Below are positions 1 through 9,274 of a stretch of DNA of 64,000 nucleotides, in pieces. A program made the translations under genes and the position numbers. Source of the stretch: an uncultured Gemmatimonadota bacterium (GTDB lineage: Bacteria; Gemmatimonadota; Gemmatimonadetes; Gemmatimonadales; Gemmatimonadaceae). The notes below the pieces were generated by a model. The model saw only the letters and a list, made by a program, of their open reading frames with translations. It did not search any database and was not told the origin of the DNA. Where the stretch lies: the NCBI GenBank assembly GCA_903910555.1, contig CAIVZZ010000029.1, positions 183,119-247,118 on the forward strand, in the 5' to 3' direction. Within the stretch, counting starts at the first letter, position 1, and every line of letters begins with the position of its first letter.

Positions 1-325
1 GTACGGGGTGATCGCATACGACGTAGGTCAGCGCACGCAGGAACTCGGCATTCGCGTCGCGCTCGGCGCGCAGACGTCGAACATCATGGGGATCGTCGTC
101 GGTCAGGGATTGCGCTTCGCGCTTATAGGTGTCGCCGCGGGCACCGTAATCGCGCTCGGGGCGGCACGCTGGTTCCAGCCGTTGCTATTCCACCAATCCG
201 CGCGAGATCCATTCGTGTACGCGCTAGTCGGGCTTACGCTTACGATGGTCGCCGTCGGCGCGAGTGCTGTTCCGGCGCGGCGCGCGGCAAAAACGGATCC
301 GAACGTGGCGCTGCGGTCGGACTAG
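1..325 (+). CDS. ADOP-type ABC transporter permease, C-terminal fragment
   Basis: The reading frame is open from the first bases of the window, so the gene begins upstream and only about 107 C-terminal residues are seen. They read as the last FtsX-like module of a MacB-type permease: the YGVIAYDVGQRTQELGIRVALGA-like block (here positions about 2-70), then two hydrophobic segments, then the closing PARRAAKTDPNVALRSD signature. The same ending (ARRATRVDPLVALRSD) is present in the complete permease at 47074-49764, so the assignment is by internal comparison as well as family knowledge. The family couples to a MacB-like ATPase encoded elsewhere and is thought to act in efflux or export. The substrate cannot be told. 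Confidence 0.9.
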   Translation, partial: YGVIAYDVGQRTQELGIRVALGAQTSNIMGIVVGQGLRFALIGVAAGTVIALGAARWFQPLLFHQSARDPFVYALVGLTLTMVAVGASAVPARRAAKTDPNVALRSD

Positions 326-339
326 AACATCGCGCTCGT

Positions 340-2367
340 TTACGGCGTGAACCCCGCGACGCGCCACAGCGCCGCGTTCTCGAACATCCGCCCGTCTTTC
401 ATCACGTAGCGCGACGTGCGGATGTTCGAGATGTCGTCGAGTGGATTCTTATCGAGCACGAGCAGGTCGGCACGCTTGCCGTGTTCGACCGTCCCGACCT
501 CTCGCTCTAGATGCAGCGCGGTTGCGGAAACAGAAGTTGCAGCGCGCAGCGCATCCATCGGCGTGAAGCCGGCCATCACGTATAGCTCCATCTCGCGGTA
601 GACGCTGAAGCCGGGGACTCCTTCGTCAGTGCCAGCGACTATTGGAACGCCTGCAGCATGCAGCGCGCGAATTGTGTTCAGCGAACTCTGAAGCCGCGTG
701 TGTGCCGTCGCCGGATCGACCGTTGCGGATCCCCAATTCGCGACGCGAAACTGCACGAACGGCGCCGGCAGATGCTGCAGTACTGGCTGAAACGCCTGAA
801 CGGATTCGTCGCGTGAGTGACCGCCGATTTCATTCCACGATTCCGTCGGATCGATCACCGTTCCGTGTGCCTTGAGATACGCGATCACACTTTTCGTTGC
901 ATCGCTCTGCGGATCGCCGCGCACCGGCAAATGCGCGAACTGATCCATACCCGAGTCAACCGCCGCTGTTACCGAGAGCGCACGCGGAAGATGGCCGGTG
1001 ACTGACATACCAAGCGTGTGTGCTTCGTCGCAGATCGCCGCGACGACGGAGGGCGAAAGCAGATCGTACAGCTTCATCTGCTCGAAGCCGAGGTCGTGAT
1101 ATTTGCGGACAATCGCGCGGCCCTCCTGCGGCGTGCTCGCGCTGAACGCACCGAACGCATTTGGCCCATCGCCATCCACGAGCCCCGCGACGTGGATATG
1201 CGGGCCGTTCACCTTCCCCGAGTCGACCGCATTGCGCAACGCGACGATAAACGGGAGTTCATTCCCCATGTCGCGCACGGATGTCACACCCGCGGCGATG
1301 TACACCGGAATCCATTCGAGCTGGTGCAGATGCGCGTGCATGTCCCACAGTCCGGGGACGATCGTCTTGCCGCGCACATCGAACGTTTTTGTATCGAACG
1401 GCACCGGCGTCGTCGCGCTCGGACCCGCGCTCACGATCAATCCGTCGGCGACGATCACCGTCGCATCTGGAATCGCCGCGCGACCGCTGCCATCGACCAG
1501 CGTCGCGCCGACGAGCGCGACTTTCCCTCTCGCGAGCACTTTTGTCGACCCGCCGGACCCCATGTCCTGAATTCCTGTGCGCCCGGCGATCGAGAGCGGA
1601 ACCGAGGCGGATGAGATCGCCTCGAGATCGTGCATCGCAGCGCGCGTAGCGGCTTGCATGAGTTCGTCATAGGCGGGCACCAGTTCGGCGCGCACGGCTT
1701 TCGTGGAAAGGCCGCCACCCGCCGAGGTAAACATCGCGAGCCGCCCTTCGGGATCGAGCCACGCATATTCGATTCCCCACACCACACCGTCGATTGAATA
1801 GCGCGTCAGCGCGATGTGCTTCCCGGCGACCGTGACGTTGTCCGTGCCCTGCGAGCGAATCTTCACCGGATTCGTCGGATCACCGGGGAACATGGCGAGC
1901 GTTGACGGGGACCCGTGCGCTTTCCAATAGCGCAGCAGCGCGAGGTGCTGCGAGACCGGCGTATACTGCGATATCGCGAACGCGACCTTCGGCAGGTCGA
2001 TTGAAGCTGATGCGCCGCCGTTGCGCGCAATGGTCGCGCGGCGGCCATCGACCGTAATGTCCAGCGCCGGCGTGCGCGAGGTATCGGTAAGGCGATCGAC
2101 CTTCAGCGCGATCGGCGTGTAATCCGCGGCGAGCGACATCGCCGCCGCGGTATGAATTCGCCGGCCGCGATCGACATAACTCCAATCCGCCGAGAGCTTC
2201 AATCCCGTTCCGTCGGCGCTGATATCGTAGTGCTCCCACCCCACGGGCCGCGCGACGTAATAGATGCGCATCGAATCGCTCACCGCTTGCGCACCGAGCG
2301 CCGGCGTACCGAGCGACGTGAGAAGTACTGCCAAGAACAATGCGCCGCGACGCGTCATGCCGTTCAT
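340..2367 (-). CDS. Exported amidohydrolase (imidazolonepropionase/prolidase-like)
   Basis: A 675-residue protein. Metal-dependent hydrolase of the amidohydrolase superfamily. The start at 2367 was chosen because it gives a signal peptide (MNGMTRRGALFLAVLLTS, ending near GALG-AQ) and has GGGGAG 8 bases upstream. A second ATG at 2358 is equally placed behind GGAG. The N-terminal 250 residues are an extra domain without a recognised motif. The C-terminal half is the TIM-barrel hydrolase: the entry strand VALVGATLVDGSG, the metal motif DMHAHLH, the later single His residues in GHLP and FAHLPV, and the AGTDEG aspartate. Members usually cleave dipeptides or cyclic amides. The true substrate is unknown. 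The gene is divergent from panE, with 60 bp between the starts. Confidence 0.86.
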   Translation of the reverse strand: MNGMTRRGALFLAVLLTSLGTPALGAQAVSDSMRIYYVARPVGWEHYDISADGTGLKLSADWSYVDRGRRIHTAAAMSLAADYTPIALKVDRLTDTSRTPALDITVDGRRATIARNGGASASIDLPKVAFAISQYTPVSQHLALLRYWKAHGSPSTLAMFPGDPTNPVKIRSQGTDNVTVAGKHIALTRYSIDGVVWGIEYAWLDPEGRLAMFTSAGGGLSTKAVRAELVPAYDELMQAATRAAMHDLEAISSASVPLSIAGRTGIQDMGSGGSTKVLARGKVALVGATLVDGSGRAAIPDATVIVADGLIVSAGPSATTPVPFDTKTFDVRGKTIVPGLWDMHAHLHQLEWIPVYIAAGVTSVRDMGNELPFIVALRNAVDSGKVNGPHIHVAGLVDGDGPNAFGAFSASTPQEGRAIVRKYHDLGFEQMKLYDLLSPSVVAAICDEAHTLGMSVTGHLPRALSVTAAVDSGMDQFAHLPVRGDPQSDATKSVIAYLKAHGTVIDPTESWNEIGGHSRDESVQAFQPVLQHLPAPFVQFRVANWGSATVDPATAHTRLQSSLNTIRALHAAGVPIVAGTDEGVPGFSVYREMELYVMAGFTPMDALRAATSVSATALHLEREVGTVEHGKRADLLVLDKNPLDDISNIRTSRYVMKDGRMFENAALWRVAGFTP

Positions 2368-2427
2368 CTCCACAGCTCCCCGAGTAATGGATCCCGCCGT
2401 CAGGAAACTACTGCTAGCTTTCAGCGC

Positions 2428-3366
2428 ATGCGAATCCTGATCGTTGGTGCCGGTGCGCTCGGCGGCTACTTCGGCGCGAGACTGCTGCAGGTCAATCGTG
2501 ATGTCACCTTTCTCGTCCGCCCGCGCCGGGCGGCGCAGCTGGCGAAGACGGGACTCGTCGTGAAGAGTCGCCACGGCGACGTGCACATCCCTTCGCCGCC
2601 GATCGTTCTCGCCGAAAATATCAAGACTCACTACGACGTGATTCTCGTCGGGTGCAAGTCATACGACCTCGCTGACACGATGGAGTCGATCGCACCGGCC
2701 GTGGGACCGGATACGGCGATCCTGCCGATTATCAACGGCATGAAGCACATCGATTCGCTGTCGGAGCGATTTGGTGCGCAGCGTGTGCTCGGCGGGCTCG
2801 CCTTCATTTCCGCTACGCTCGACGACGAAGGGATCATCCTGCACTTGAACGAGCATCACGGAATCGTTTACGGCGAGCTCGATGGCGCGGAGTCGGCGCG
2901 AATGGCTGCAATCAACGCGGCGTTCGCCGGCGCAAATTTCGATCCACGCGCGTCGAATGTGATCGTGCACGAGTTGTGGGAGAAGTGGGTGCTGATCGCA
3001 TCGCTGGCTGGTGCGACCTGCCTCATGCGCGCGCAAGTCGGCGACATCGAAAAGGTCGGCGCCAGCGGGCTTGCCCTCGCGCTGATTGAGGAATGCAGTG
3101 CTATTTCAGCGGGGCAGAATCATCCGCCGGGCGCGGCGATTATCGAACGTGCGCGCGGGCTGCTCACCGCTCCCGGATCGACGCTCGTCGCGTCGATGCT
3201 CAAAGACATGGAGCGCGGCAGCCGTACCGAGGGTGATCACATCCTTGGTGACCTGCTCGCCCGCCGGGTGGGGTTGGCGGACGAGCGGTCACCACTGGCC
3301 ATCGCATATGCGCATGTGCGGGCGTACGAAGCCCGCCGCACCCGCGAAGCCGCCATCGTTGGTTAA
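2428..3366 (+). CDS. panE: 2-dehydropantoate 2-reductase (ketopantoate reductase)
   Basis: A 312-residue cytoplasmic NADPH-dependent enzyme that reduces ketopantoate to pantoate in pantothenate/CoA synthesis. The start at 2428 puts the Rossmann motif at residue 1 onward (MRILIVGAGALGGYFGARLL, GxGxxG). Other family marks are the GCKSYDL segment, the INGMKH loop and the HELWEKWVLIASLAG segment holding the catalytic lysine and surrounding helix. Length is normal for the family. Several members of this family act on other 2-oxo acids, so the pathway role is a family-level inference. No strong Shine-Dalgarno is visible. Confidence 0.88.
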   Translation: MRILIVGAGALGGYFGARLLQVNRDVTFLVRPRRAAQLAKTGLVVKSRHGDVHIPSPPIVLAENIKTHYDVILVGCKSYDLADTMESIAPAVGPDTAILPIINGMKHIDSLSERFGAQRVLGGLAFISATLDDEGIILHLNEHHGIVYGELDGAESARMAAINAAFAGANFDPRASNVIVHELWEKWVLIASLAGATCLMRAQVGDIEKVGASGLALALIEECSAISAGQNHPPGAAIIERARGLLTAPGSTLVASMLKDMERGSRTEGDHILGDLLARRVGLADERSPLAIAYAHVRAYEARRTREAAIVG

Positions 3367-3424
3367 CAAATTAGTGAACCTTGGTTAACCGACCAACAGT
3401 TAGTAGTTAACAGTCAACTCGTCG
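3362..3424. repeat. Degenerate heptamer-phased spacer between panE and the BNR protein gene
   Basis: The spacer can be cut into consecutive 7-mers with a shared theme: CGACCAA, CAGTTAG, TAGTTAA, CAGTCAA (3390-3417), preceded by GTTAACA and GGTTAAC. The GGTTAAC / GTTAACC pair (3361-3367 and 3384-3390) could also form a weak hairpin behind the panE stop. The region separates two convergent genes. Confidence 0.5.
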
Positions 3425-3429
3425 GACAC

Positions 3430-6400
3430 TTACTCCGGCATCTGGATCGTCGACTGTCCACTGGTTTTCAGTTTCGCGTTGAGCGCTGCCAGCCCCGTAG
3501 TACTCATCACTCGCCACTTCGCGAGCACACTCGCAGCCTCGCCCCGAGCCTTCGTGCACGCCGCCACCTGATTCCCGGTCGGCGCAACATCTGCGGACTG
3601 CATTGCCATCGCCGCCGCGTTCATCGTCGCGCTCACACTCTCCAGCGTCGGAACTGTCGGAGCCGCCGCAGCACCGCCGCGTCCACCACCGCCGCCGCGC
3701 CCGCCGCGACCACCACCGCCCGCAGCTGCCGGCGGCGCGATCGAATCCAGCCGCGCTTTGAACGCGGCAACATCCGCCCCACTCGCCTTATCCAGCGCCG
3801 CCGCAAGCTCACGCGCCTTCGCGTATTCCGCGCGCACTTTCTTCGCGCCGCCAAACATTTCGGTCGTCAGCGAGTTGAGCTGCGCGAGTCCAATCGCCGG
3901 AGTCTTGATGCGCGGATCCATGTGCAGCACGATCGGCTGCGTGTACGTCTTGCCACCTACGCTGAGTCGAACCGTATACGCACCCGGCGCCGCCCACGGC
4001 GAGTTCACTCCCGGGAACGTGAGATGCGGTACGGCACCGTTCGAGCCGCCGCCGCCCCCGCGTCCGCCACCGTCGGTGATTGGATCGTAGTGCATTTCCC
4101 AAATCACGCGATGCATGCCGGCGCGCGTCGAGACGATCATCTGCGGCGCCGGCCAGTAGAGCGGCAGGTTGCAGTCCGCCATGTTCGGATTTTTCTGACA
4201 AAGCTTGTCGTACGCAATCGGATCCAGCGCCGGATCTGGATTGCGAACCGGCTCATCACTGGAATACGTACGAACAACTGTTCCACCCGCGCCGAGGATT
4301 TCGATCTTCACCGTGCCCGAGATATCACTCGGCAGGTAGTAGTCGATGATCGCACCCGGCGGTGGATTTTCGCCCGCCGCCATTTCCGGCGGCCACGGCG
4401 TCGGGCTGTTGGTCGCCCAGCGCACTCTCACCGCAGGCTCCGGCTTAAACAGGAACGCAGCAGTTGCCGCCTTCGCCTCGGCGTACTGCCGAAGCGGCAT
4501 CACGTCGTCAAGAATCCAGAAGCCGCGGCCGTGCGTTCCCGCGACGAGATCAGCGCACATGCAGGTGCTGTCGTCCTTCACTTCAATGTCGCGAATGGAA
4601 ACCGCGGGCATGTTGAGCCGCAACGATTCCCAGTGATCGCCATCGTCGAACGAAACCCACACCTGCGTATCACTCGCTCCGTAGAGCAGCCCCTTCTTGC
4701 GCGGATCTTCACGAATCGAATTCACCACCACACCTGCAGTGATCCCGGTGTTGATCGCCGTCCACGTCTTGCCGCCGTCGTGCGTGCGCCAGAAGTGCGG
4801 ATTGAGATCGTCGAGACGCAGCGTGTTCTCGGCGGCGTACGCGGTCTGCGTATCGAAGTGGCCCGCCTCGATATTGAAAATGCGCGCCCAAGGTTTGATC
4901 TCCGGCGGCGTGACGTTGGCCCACTTCGTGCCGCCGTCCATCGTCACCTGAATCACGCCGTCGTCGGTGCCGACCCAGAGAACTTTGATGTCGCGCGGTG
5001 ACGGCGACAGCGCCGTGATCGAACCTGCGGGACCCGGCGTCACCGTGCTCGCATATTTTCCGACACTCGCGGGCACCGCCCACGTCTGACGCGCGAGATC
5101 GCCGCTGATGCGCGTCCATTCCTTGCCGCCGTTTGCCGACTTGTACACCGCGGCGTTTGCGTAGAACATCGTTTTCCAATCGGTGGGTGACCACTCGATC
5201 GGCATCGTCCTGACATTGCGCGCGAAGCCGGTGAGATCCGGCCCGACGTTGCTTGTCTGACCGGTGATGCGATCGAACAGCGTGACGTTGTTGCGTCCGC
5301 TGCCAAATACTTTATCGGGATTCTTCGGATCGGGCGCAGCCTCGCCGTATTCCTGAATGTTTACAGGATGCCAATCGTGGAAGGTGATCTCGCCGTCGTT
5401 CGAGCGACTGTCGACGCACGCCGATCCGGAATCCTGCTGACCGCTGCAGACGCGATATGGAAATGCGAAGTCCACGGTCACGTGGTACATCGCGGCCGTG
5501 TTCTGATTGTACCAGTTGCTCCAGCTCAGGCCGCGATTGGCCGACACCACGCCGCCCTGATCCGAAACGAGCAGAATAATGTTCGAGTTCGTCGGGCTGA
5601 CCCACGCTTTTTGATAGTCGTCGCCGCCCGGAGCGCCGCGCACCGCAGACCAGGTCACTCCCGCGTCTTCTGTGCGCCAGAAAACAGTTGACGCACTGTA
5701 CACCACGTTCGAGTTGATCGGATCAACGACGATCGTCGGGAGATCGCCGCCGCCGATGCGCGCCATCGGGCGATTGTCTGCGGCGCGCGCGAGTGTTCCC
5801 GGAGGTGCGCCAGGATCGTACGTCGCGAGATGCCAGTGTTCGCCGCCGTCAGTGGATCTGTATAGCCCGACTCCGCCGCCCCCTGCACCGCCGCGCCCGC
5901 CTCCGCCGCCCGTGCCGGTCACCGATGCGACCGTCGCGTAAATCACTTTCGAATTGTTCGTCGCGATCGCGAGGTTCGCCTGAGAGACTTCGGGCAAGCC
6001 ATCGGTCAACTTCCGCCAGTTCGTGCCGCCGTCTGTCGACTTAAAAATTCCGCCGGTCGTCTCACTGTTGCCGAACGCCGCGCCCTCGAGATAGCTCTGC
6101 TGCTGCGGCCAGAGCGTCGCATATACAATGCTTGGATCGTTCGGATCTATACGGACATCGCTCCCGCTCGTGTACTCATCTTTGTACAGCACTTTCTGGA
6201 ATGTCTCGCCGCCGTCGGTCGAGCGGAAAATGCCGCGCTCAGCGTTGGGGCCGTACGGATGGCCGAGCGCTGCAACGAAAATCCGGTTCGGATCTTTGGG
6301 ATCGACTTCGATCATCGCGATCATCTGCGTTTCGCGAAGCCCGAGGTGACGCCACGTCTTGCCCGCATCGGACGAGCGATACATGCCGTCGCCCACCGCG

Positions 6401-6750
6401 AGATCGGGACGAATAATTCCGGCGCCCGCGCCTACATAGATGATGTTCGGATTCGACGGCGCGACAGCGATCGCGCCAATCGAGCCGGTCGGCTCTTTGT
6501 CGAACAGCGGTTCCCAGTTCGAACCGTAGTCCGTCGAGCGCCACACGCCGCCGTTATCGAATCCTATGTAGAAGACGTTCGGCTGACTTGGCACGCCGGC
6601 CAACGCGCGTGCGCGGCCCGCGCGGGTCGGCCCGATCTGCCGCCAGCGCATCGCTGAGAACAACGGGTCGGCCGCCTGAGCCGTTACTGTGGATGTAAGC
6701 ACGGCAACGAAGCCGGCAGCGAGAGCAATTTTATTAATGAGTGCGCGCAC
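3430..6750 (-). CDS. Exported BNR/VPS10-like beta-propeller protein
   Basis: A 1106-residue protein with a GTG start at 6750, behind AAAGGAGA. A signal peptide covers about residues 1-26 (ending VTAQA-ADP). The body contains many BNR/Asp-box blocks of the S-T-D-G-G-x-T/N-W kind (GGVWRSTDYGSNW, GMYRSSDAGKTW, GIFRSTDGGETF, GIFKSTDGGTNW, FWRTHDGGKTW), as in sortilin/VPS10-type propellers often named glycosyl-hydrolase-like. No hydrolase catalytic residues can be assigned. Three Gly/Arg-rich tracts interrupt the sequence (DNA near 5865-5925, 4036-4075 and 3660-3732). The C-terminal 250 residues form a separate, propeller-free part. It is probably periplasmic or surface-located. Function unknown. 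Confidence 0.85.
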   Translation of the reverse strand: MRALINKIALAAGFVAVLTSTVTAQAADPLFSAMRWRQIGPTRAGRARALAGVPSQPNVFYIGFDNGGVWRSTDYGSNWEPLFDKEPTGSIGAIAVAPSNPNIIYVGAGAGIIRPDLAVGDGMYRSSDAGKTWRHLGLRETQMIAMIEVDPKDPNRIFVAALGHPYGPNAERGIFRSTDGGETFQKVLYKDEYTSGSDVRIDPNDPSIVYATLWPQQQSYLEGAAFGNSETTGGIFKSTDGGTNWRKLTDGLPEVSQANLAIATNNSKVIYATVASVTGTGGGGGRGGAGGGGVGLYRSTDGGEHWHLATYDPGAPPGTLARAADNRPMARIGGGDLPTIVVDPINSNVVYSASTVFWRTEDAGVTWSAVRGAPGGDDYQKAWVSPTNSNIILLVSDQGGVVSANRGLSWSNWYNQNTAAMYHVTVDFAFPYRVCSGQQDSGSACVDSRSNDGEITFHDWHPVNIQEYGEAAPDPKNPDKVFGSGRNNVTLFDRITGQTSNVGPDLTGFARNVRTMPIEWSPTDWKTMFYANAAVYKSANGGKEWTRISGDLARQTWAVPASVGKYASTVTPGPAGSITALSPSPRDIKVLWVGTDDGVIQVTMDGGTKWANVTPPEIKPWARIFNIEAGHFDTQTAYAAENTLRLDDLNPHFWRTHDGGKTWTAINTGITAGVVVNSIREDPRKKGLLYGASDTQVWVSFDDGDHWESLRLNMPAVSIRDIEVKDDSTCMCADLVAGTHGRGFWILDDVMPLRQYAEAKAATAAFLFKPEPAVRVRWATNSPTPWPPEMAAGENPPPGAIIDYYLPSDISGTVKIEILGAGGTVVRTYSSDEPVRNPDPALDPIAYDKLCQKNPNMADCNLPLYWPAPQMIVSTRAGMHRVIWEMHYDPITDGGGRGGGGGSNGAVPHLTFPGVNSPWAAPGAYTVRLSVGGKTYTQPIVLHMDPRIKTPAIGLAQLNSLTTEMFGGAKKVRAEYAKARELAAALDKASGADVAAFKARLDSIAPPAAAGGGGRGGRGGGGGRGGAAAAPTVPTLESVSATMNAAAMAMQSADVAPTGNQVAACTKARGEAASVLAKWRVMSTTGLAALNAKLKTSGQSTIQMPE

Positions 6751-6796
6751 GCGTTCTCTCCTTTACAGACACTTGAATCCAGCGTAATTGAAGGCC

Positions 6797-7537
6797 ATGG
6801 ACGAACCATCCGAAGCCGGAAAACCCGCGGGCCAGTGGCTCCGAAACAATCTCGTGACGCTGGGCTCAGCCGCGGTATTTACCGTGTATTCCGCCGGCTA
6901 CTTTCGCACACAAGAAGCCGCGCAACGTTTTGCAGATCAATCAGTTCAGCGTCGTGCTGCGGTGCCGGCGTCGGCATCACAGAAGGTGAACCCCGGCGCA
7001 CCACAGACGGAAGTGGCGGCGACAAACAGACAGAAGCTGCCTGTCATGCACCTGTCATCAGCCCCGGAAGCGGCAACTCAAAGTCCAGAGCTCCAGCCCA
7101 CAGCGGTCGTTCCCGTCTCGCCGGCGCCGCCAACGGCGACCGCGGCCGCGAGTGCGCCGATCACAACTCCCGTTCAAACACCAGCACCGACTCCCGCTCA
7201 GCCGAGCGCGCCGGTCGCCGCCGCACCAGTTGTCGATTCTGCACCCGCCACGCCCGCAAAGAAAGTAGAGAGCAAGCAACTGAAAGACGGTGTCTACTAT
7301 GGATGGGGCACCTCGCGCCACGGTGACATCCAGGCGTCGGTTGAGATCGAGAATGGCAAGATCATCGGCGCGTACATCGCGCAGTGCCTCACGCAGTATT
7401 CCTGTTCGTGGGTGTCGGCGCTGCCGCCTGAAGTGGTGCAGCGTCAAAGCGCCGAAGTGGATTACGTGTCGGGCGCGACGCAGAGCAGCAACGCGTTTTA
7501 CTACGCGGTGATGGACGCTCTGAAAAAAGCGAGATAA
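6797..7537 (+). CDS. Membrane-anchored FMN-binding domain protein (flavinylation substrate)
   Basis: A 246-residue protein with ATG at 6797; a TTG three codons earlier is less likely. There is one hydrophobic segment at about residues 19-36, then a long Pro/Ala/Thr-rich linker (about 75-160), then an FMN_bind domain starting at DGVYYGWGTSRHGD. The C-terminus carries SGATQSS with Thr228. In RnfG/NqrC proteins the threonine of the SGAT motif takes a phosphoester-linked FMN from ApbE. The apbE-like gene follows 7 bp downstream, so a covalently flavinylated electron carrier is a strong inference. Charges flanking the hydrophobic segment are net positive on the C-terminal side, leaving the side of the membrane open. 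Confidence 0.88.
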   Translation: MDEPSEAGKPAGQWLRNNLVTLGSAAVFTVYSAGYFRTQEAAQRFADQSVQRRAAVPASASQKVNPGAPQTEVAATNRQKLPVMHLSSAPEAATQSPELQPTAVVPVSPAPPTATAAASAPITTPVQTPAPTPAQPSAPVAAAPVVDSAPATPAKKVESKQLKDGVYYGWGTSRHGDIQASVEIENGKIIGAYIAQCLTQYSCSWVSALPPEVVQRQSAEVDYVSGATQSSNAFYYAVMDALKKAR

Positions 7538-7544
7538 GCGCGAA

Positions 7545-8456
7545 GTGAGTGACGTCTACGTCCACACATTTGCGCCGATGGGAACCGTTGTCACGATTCA
7601 GGTTGTCGGTCACGGCAAATCAGACGCGCTCCGTGCATCGCGTGCGGACGCCGTCGCGCGCGCGGCGAGCTGGTTCGACAGCATCGAAGATTGCTGCAGC
7701 CGGTTCGACGCGCAGAGCGAACTGCGGAAACTCAGCGATCATATCGGCACGCCCGTGCATGTGAGCGCCACGCTCTACGAGGCCGTGCGGTTCGCGCTCG
7801 CGGTCGCAGATGAAAGCGGCGGCGCGTTCGATCCAACCGTCGGGCATCGGATGGAGTCGCGCGGTTTTGATCGCAACTATAAGAGTGGAGAAGTCGCATC
7901 GTCGGGGATTGGCGCTGACGACTCCGTTTCCTGGCGCGACGTGCAACTCAATGAAAGCGCGCAAACTGTGACGCTGCTCAAGCCGCTGGTGCTCGATCTC
8001 GGTGCAGTCGCGAAGGGACTCGCCGTCGATGCCGCTGCACGCGAGCTCGCGCCATTTGAAAACTTCGCGATTGATGCCGGTGGCGATCTCTATCTCGGCG
8101 GGCGCAACGCCGAGGGCGCGGAGTGGTCGGTGGGAATCCGTCACCCGCGCGAACAGTCGCTGATCGAGACGCTGCACGTATCGAACACCGCGGTATGCAC
8201 TTCGGGCGATTACGAGCGGAAGAGTCCGGCGGACCATCGCGTGCATCACATCATGGACGCGCGCAGCGGAGAAACGGCCGCAGCGCTATCGAGCGTCACC
8301 GTGATCGCGCAATCCGCGATGGTCGCCGACGCGCTTGCAACAGCCGCGTTCGCTCTCGGCCCGCAGGACGGACTCGAATTCTTGGAGCGCCAGGGAGTAC
8401 GCGGCGTGATGATGACGTCATCGCTCGAGCGGCTCGAGACGGCGGCGCGAGTATGA
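7545..8456 (+). CDS. apbE: FAD:protein FMN transferase (ApbE family)
   Basis: A 303-residue protein with a GTG start at 7545. It transfers FMN from FAD to a threonine of a target protein. Family marks: the N-terminal MGTVVTIQVVG strand, KPLVLDLGAVAKGLAVD, IDAGGDLYLGGRN, VGIRHP, TSGDYERK and HHIMDARSG. Most ApbE proteins are exported lipoproteins; this one begins directly with the first domain strand and shows no signal peptide or lipobox. No alternative start upstream can add one because the previous gene ends 7 bp away. The probable target is the SGAT protein encoded just upstream. The stop overlaps the next gene's start (ATGA). Confidence 0.93.
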   Translation: MSDVYVHTFAPMGTVVTIQVVGHGKSDALRASRADAVARAASWFDSIEDCCSRFDAQSELRKLSDHIGTPVHVSATLYEAVRFALAVADESGGAFDPTVGHRMESRGFDRNYKSGEVASSGIGADDSVSWRDVQLNESAQTVTLLKPLVLDLGAVAKGLAVDAAARELAPFENFAIDAGGDLYLGGRNAEGAEWSVGIRHPREQSLIETLHVSNTAVCTSGDYERKSPADHRVHHIMDARSGETAAALSSVTVIAQSAMVADALATAAFALGPQDGLEFLERQGVRGVMMTSSLERLETAARV

Positions 8457-9274
8457 CCGCCCCTACAACCACCGCGCCGCGCCCGCTCCCCGTTTCACTG
8501 AGGCGCTTTTTCCGGACTCCCAAGGGACTGCTGATTCTACTGCTCCCAATTCTCGCCTTCACCGCTGCGTTCGGATCGGGATTCGCGCTCGTCGCGCCTG
8601 TTGTGCTTGGTGGAATACTCGGCGCCGCGATTGTCGACGCGCCCATTCTGCGGTATCGCGAAGGCGAATGGCTCGTCCCGGACGGCGCGATTCTCACCGG
8701 ACTGATTGTCGCGATGGTGCTCAGCCCGCATGAGCCGTGGTATATCGCAGCGATCACCGCCGCGGTCGGCGTGCTCAGCAAATATCTGATTCGCGCCGGC
8801 AAGGCGAACGTTTTCAATCCGGCGGCGTTCGCGCTCGTCGCGACGTTTTACCTGTTCAACACCGGCCAGAGCTGGTGGGGCGCGCTCCCGGAAGTCACGC
8901 CGATCGCGATCGTTCTGCTGTTCGCCATCGGAATCTTTATCACCGACCGCGTCAACAAGGTTCCGCTCGTACTCTCGTTCCTCGGCACTCACTATCTGTT
9001 GTTCACGATCACTGCGTTCGTCGGCAACCCCGCGAAAGTGGTCGATCTCTACCGCGCGCCCGATCTGCACATGGCGCTGTTTTTCGCGTTCTTCATGGTG
9101 ACCGATCCGCCGACATCACCACCCAAGGAACGCGATCAGCTCGTCTACGGCGTGATCACGGCGGTCGTGAGCTACGCGGTATTCGAGCTGATCGGGGCGG
9201 CGTACTTCATGCTTGCCGGACTTCTAGTTGCGAACGTTTGGGAAGCGTGGAGACGGACTGCGCGTAGAAAGTAA
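8453..9274 (+). CDS. RnfD/NqrB-family membrane subunit
   Basis: A 273-residue integral membrane protein with about eight hydrophobic segments. It overlaps apbE by 4 bp. NQR2/RnfD/RnfE family marks are DGAILTGLIVAMVLSP, GKANVFNPAA and FFMVTDPPTSP. In Rnf and Nqr complexes this subunit passes electrons through the membrane. It differs from canonical RnfD/NqrB in that I see no SGAT-type flavinylation motif. The other Rnf/Nqr subunits (A, C, E, F) are absent from this window. With the two preceding genes it forms a minimal cassette that would move electrons between the quinone or cytoplasmic pool and the flavinylated carrier. The direction and terminal partner are unknown. Confidence 0.87.
   Translation: MTAPTTTAPRPLPVSLRRFFRTPKGLLILLLPILAFTAAFGSGFALVAPVVLGGILGAAIVDAPILRYREGEWLVPDGAILTGLIVAMVLSPHEPWYIAAITAAVGVLSKYLIRAGKANVFNPAAFALVATFYLFNTGQSWWGALPEVTPIAIVLLFAIGIFITDRVNKVPLVLSFLGTHYLLFTITAFVGNPAKVVDLYRAPDLHMALFFAFFMVTDPPTSPPKERDQLVYGVITAVVSYAVFELIGAAYFMLAGLLVANVWEAWRRTARRK

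Noticed and set aside
2368..2631. 88-residue N-terminal extension of the amidohydrolase
   Set aside because: It would run antisense through the panE start and bury the signal peptide; the start at 2367 has a ribosome site.
3922..5001. 359-codon plus-strand frame inside the BNR protein gene
   Set aside because: Extremely Arg/His-rich, no motif, wholly antisense to a protein with clear Asp-box repeats.
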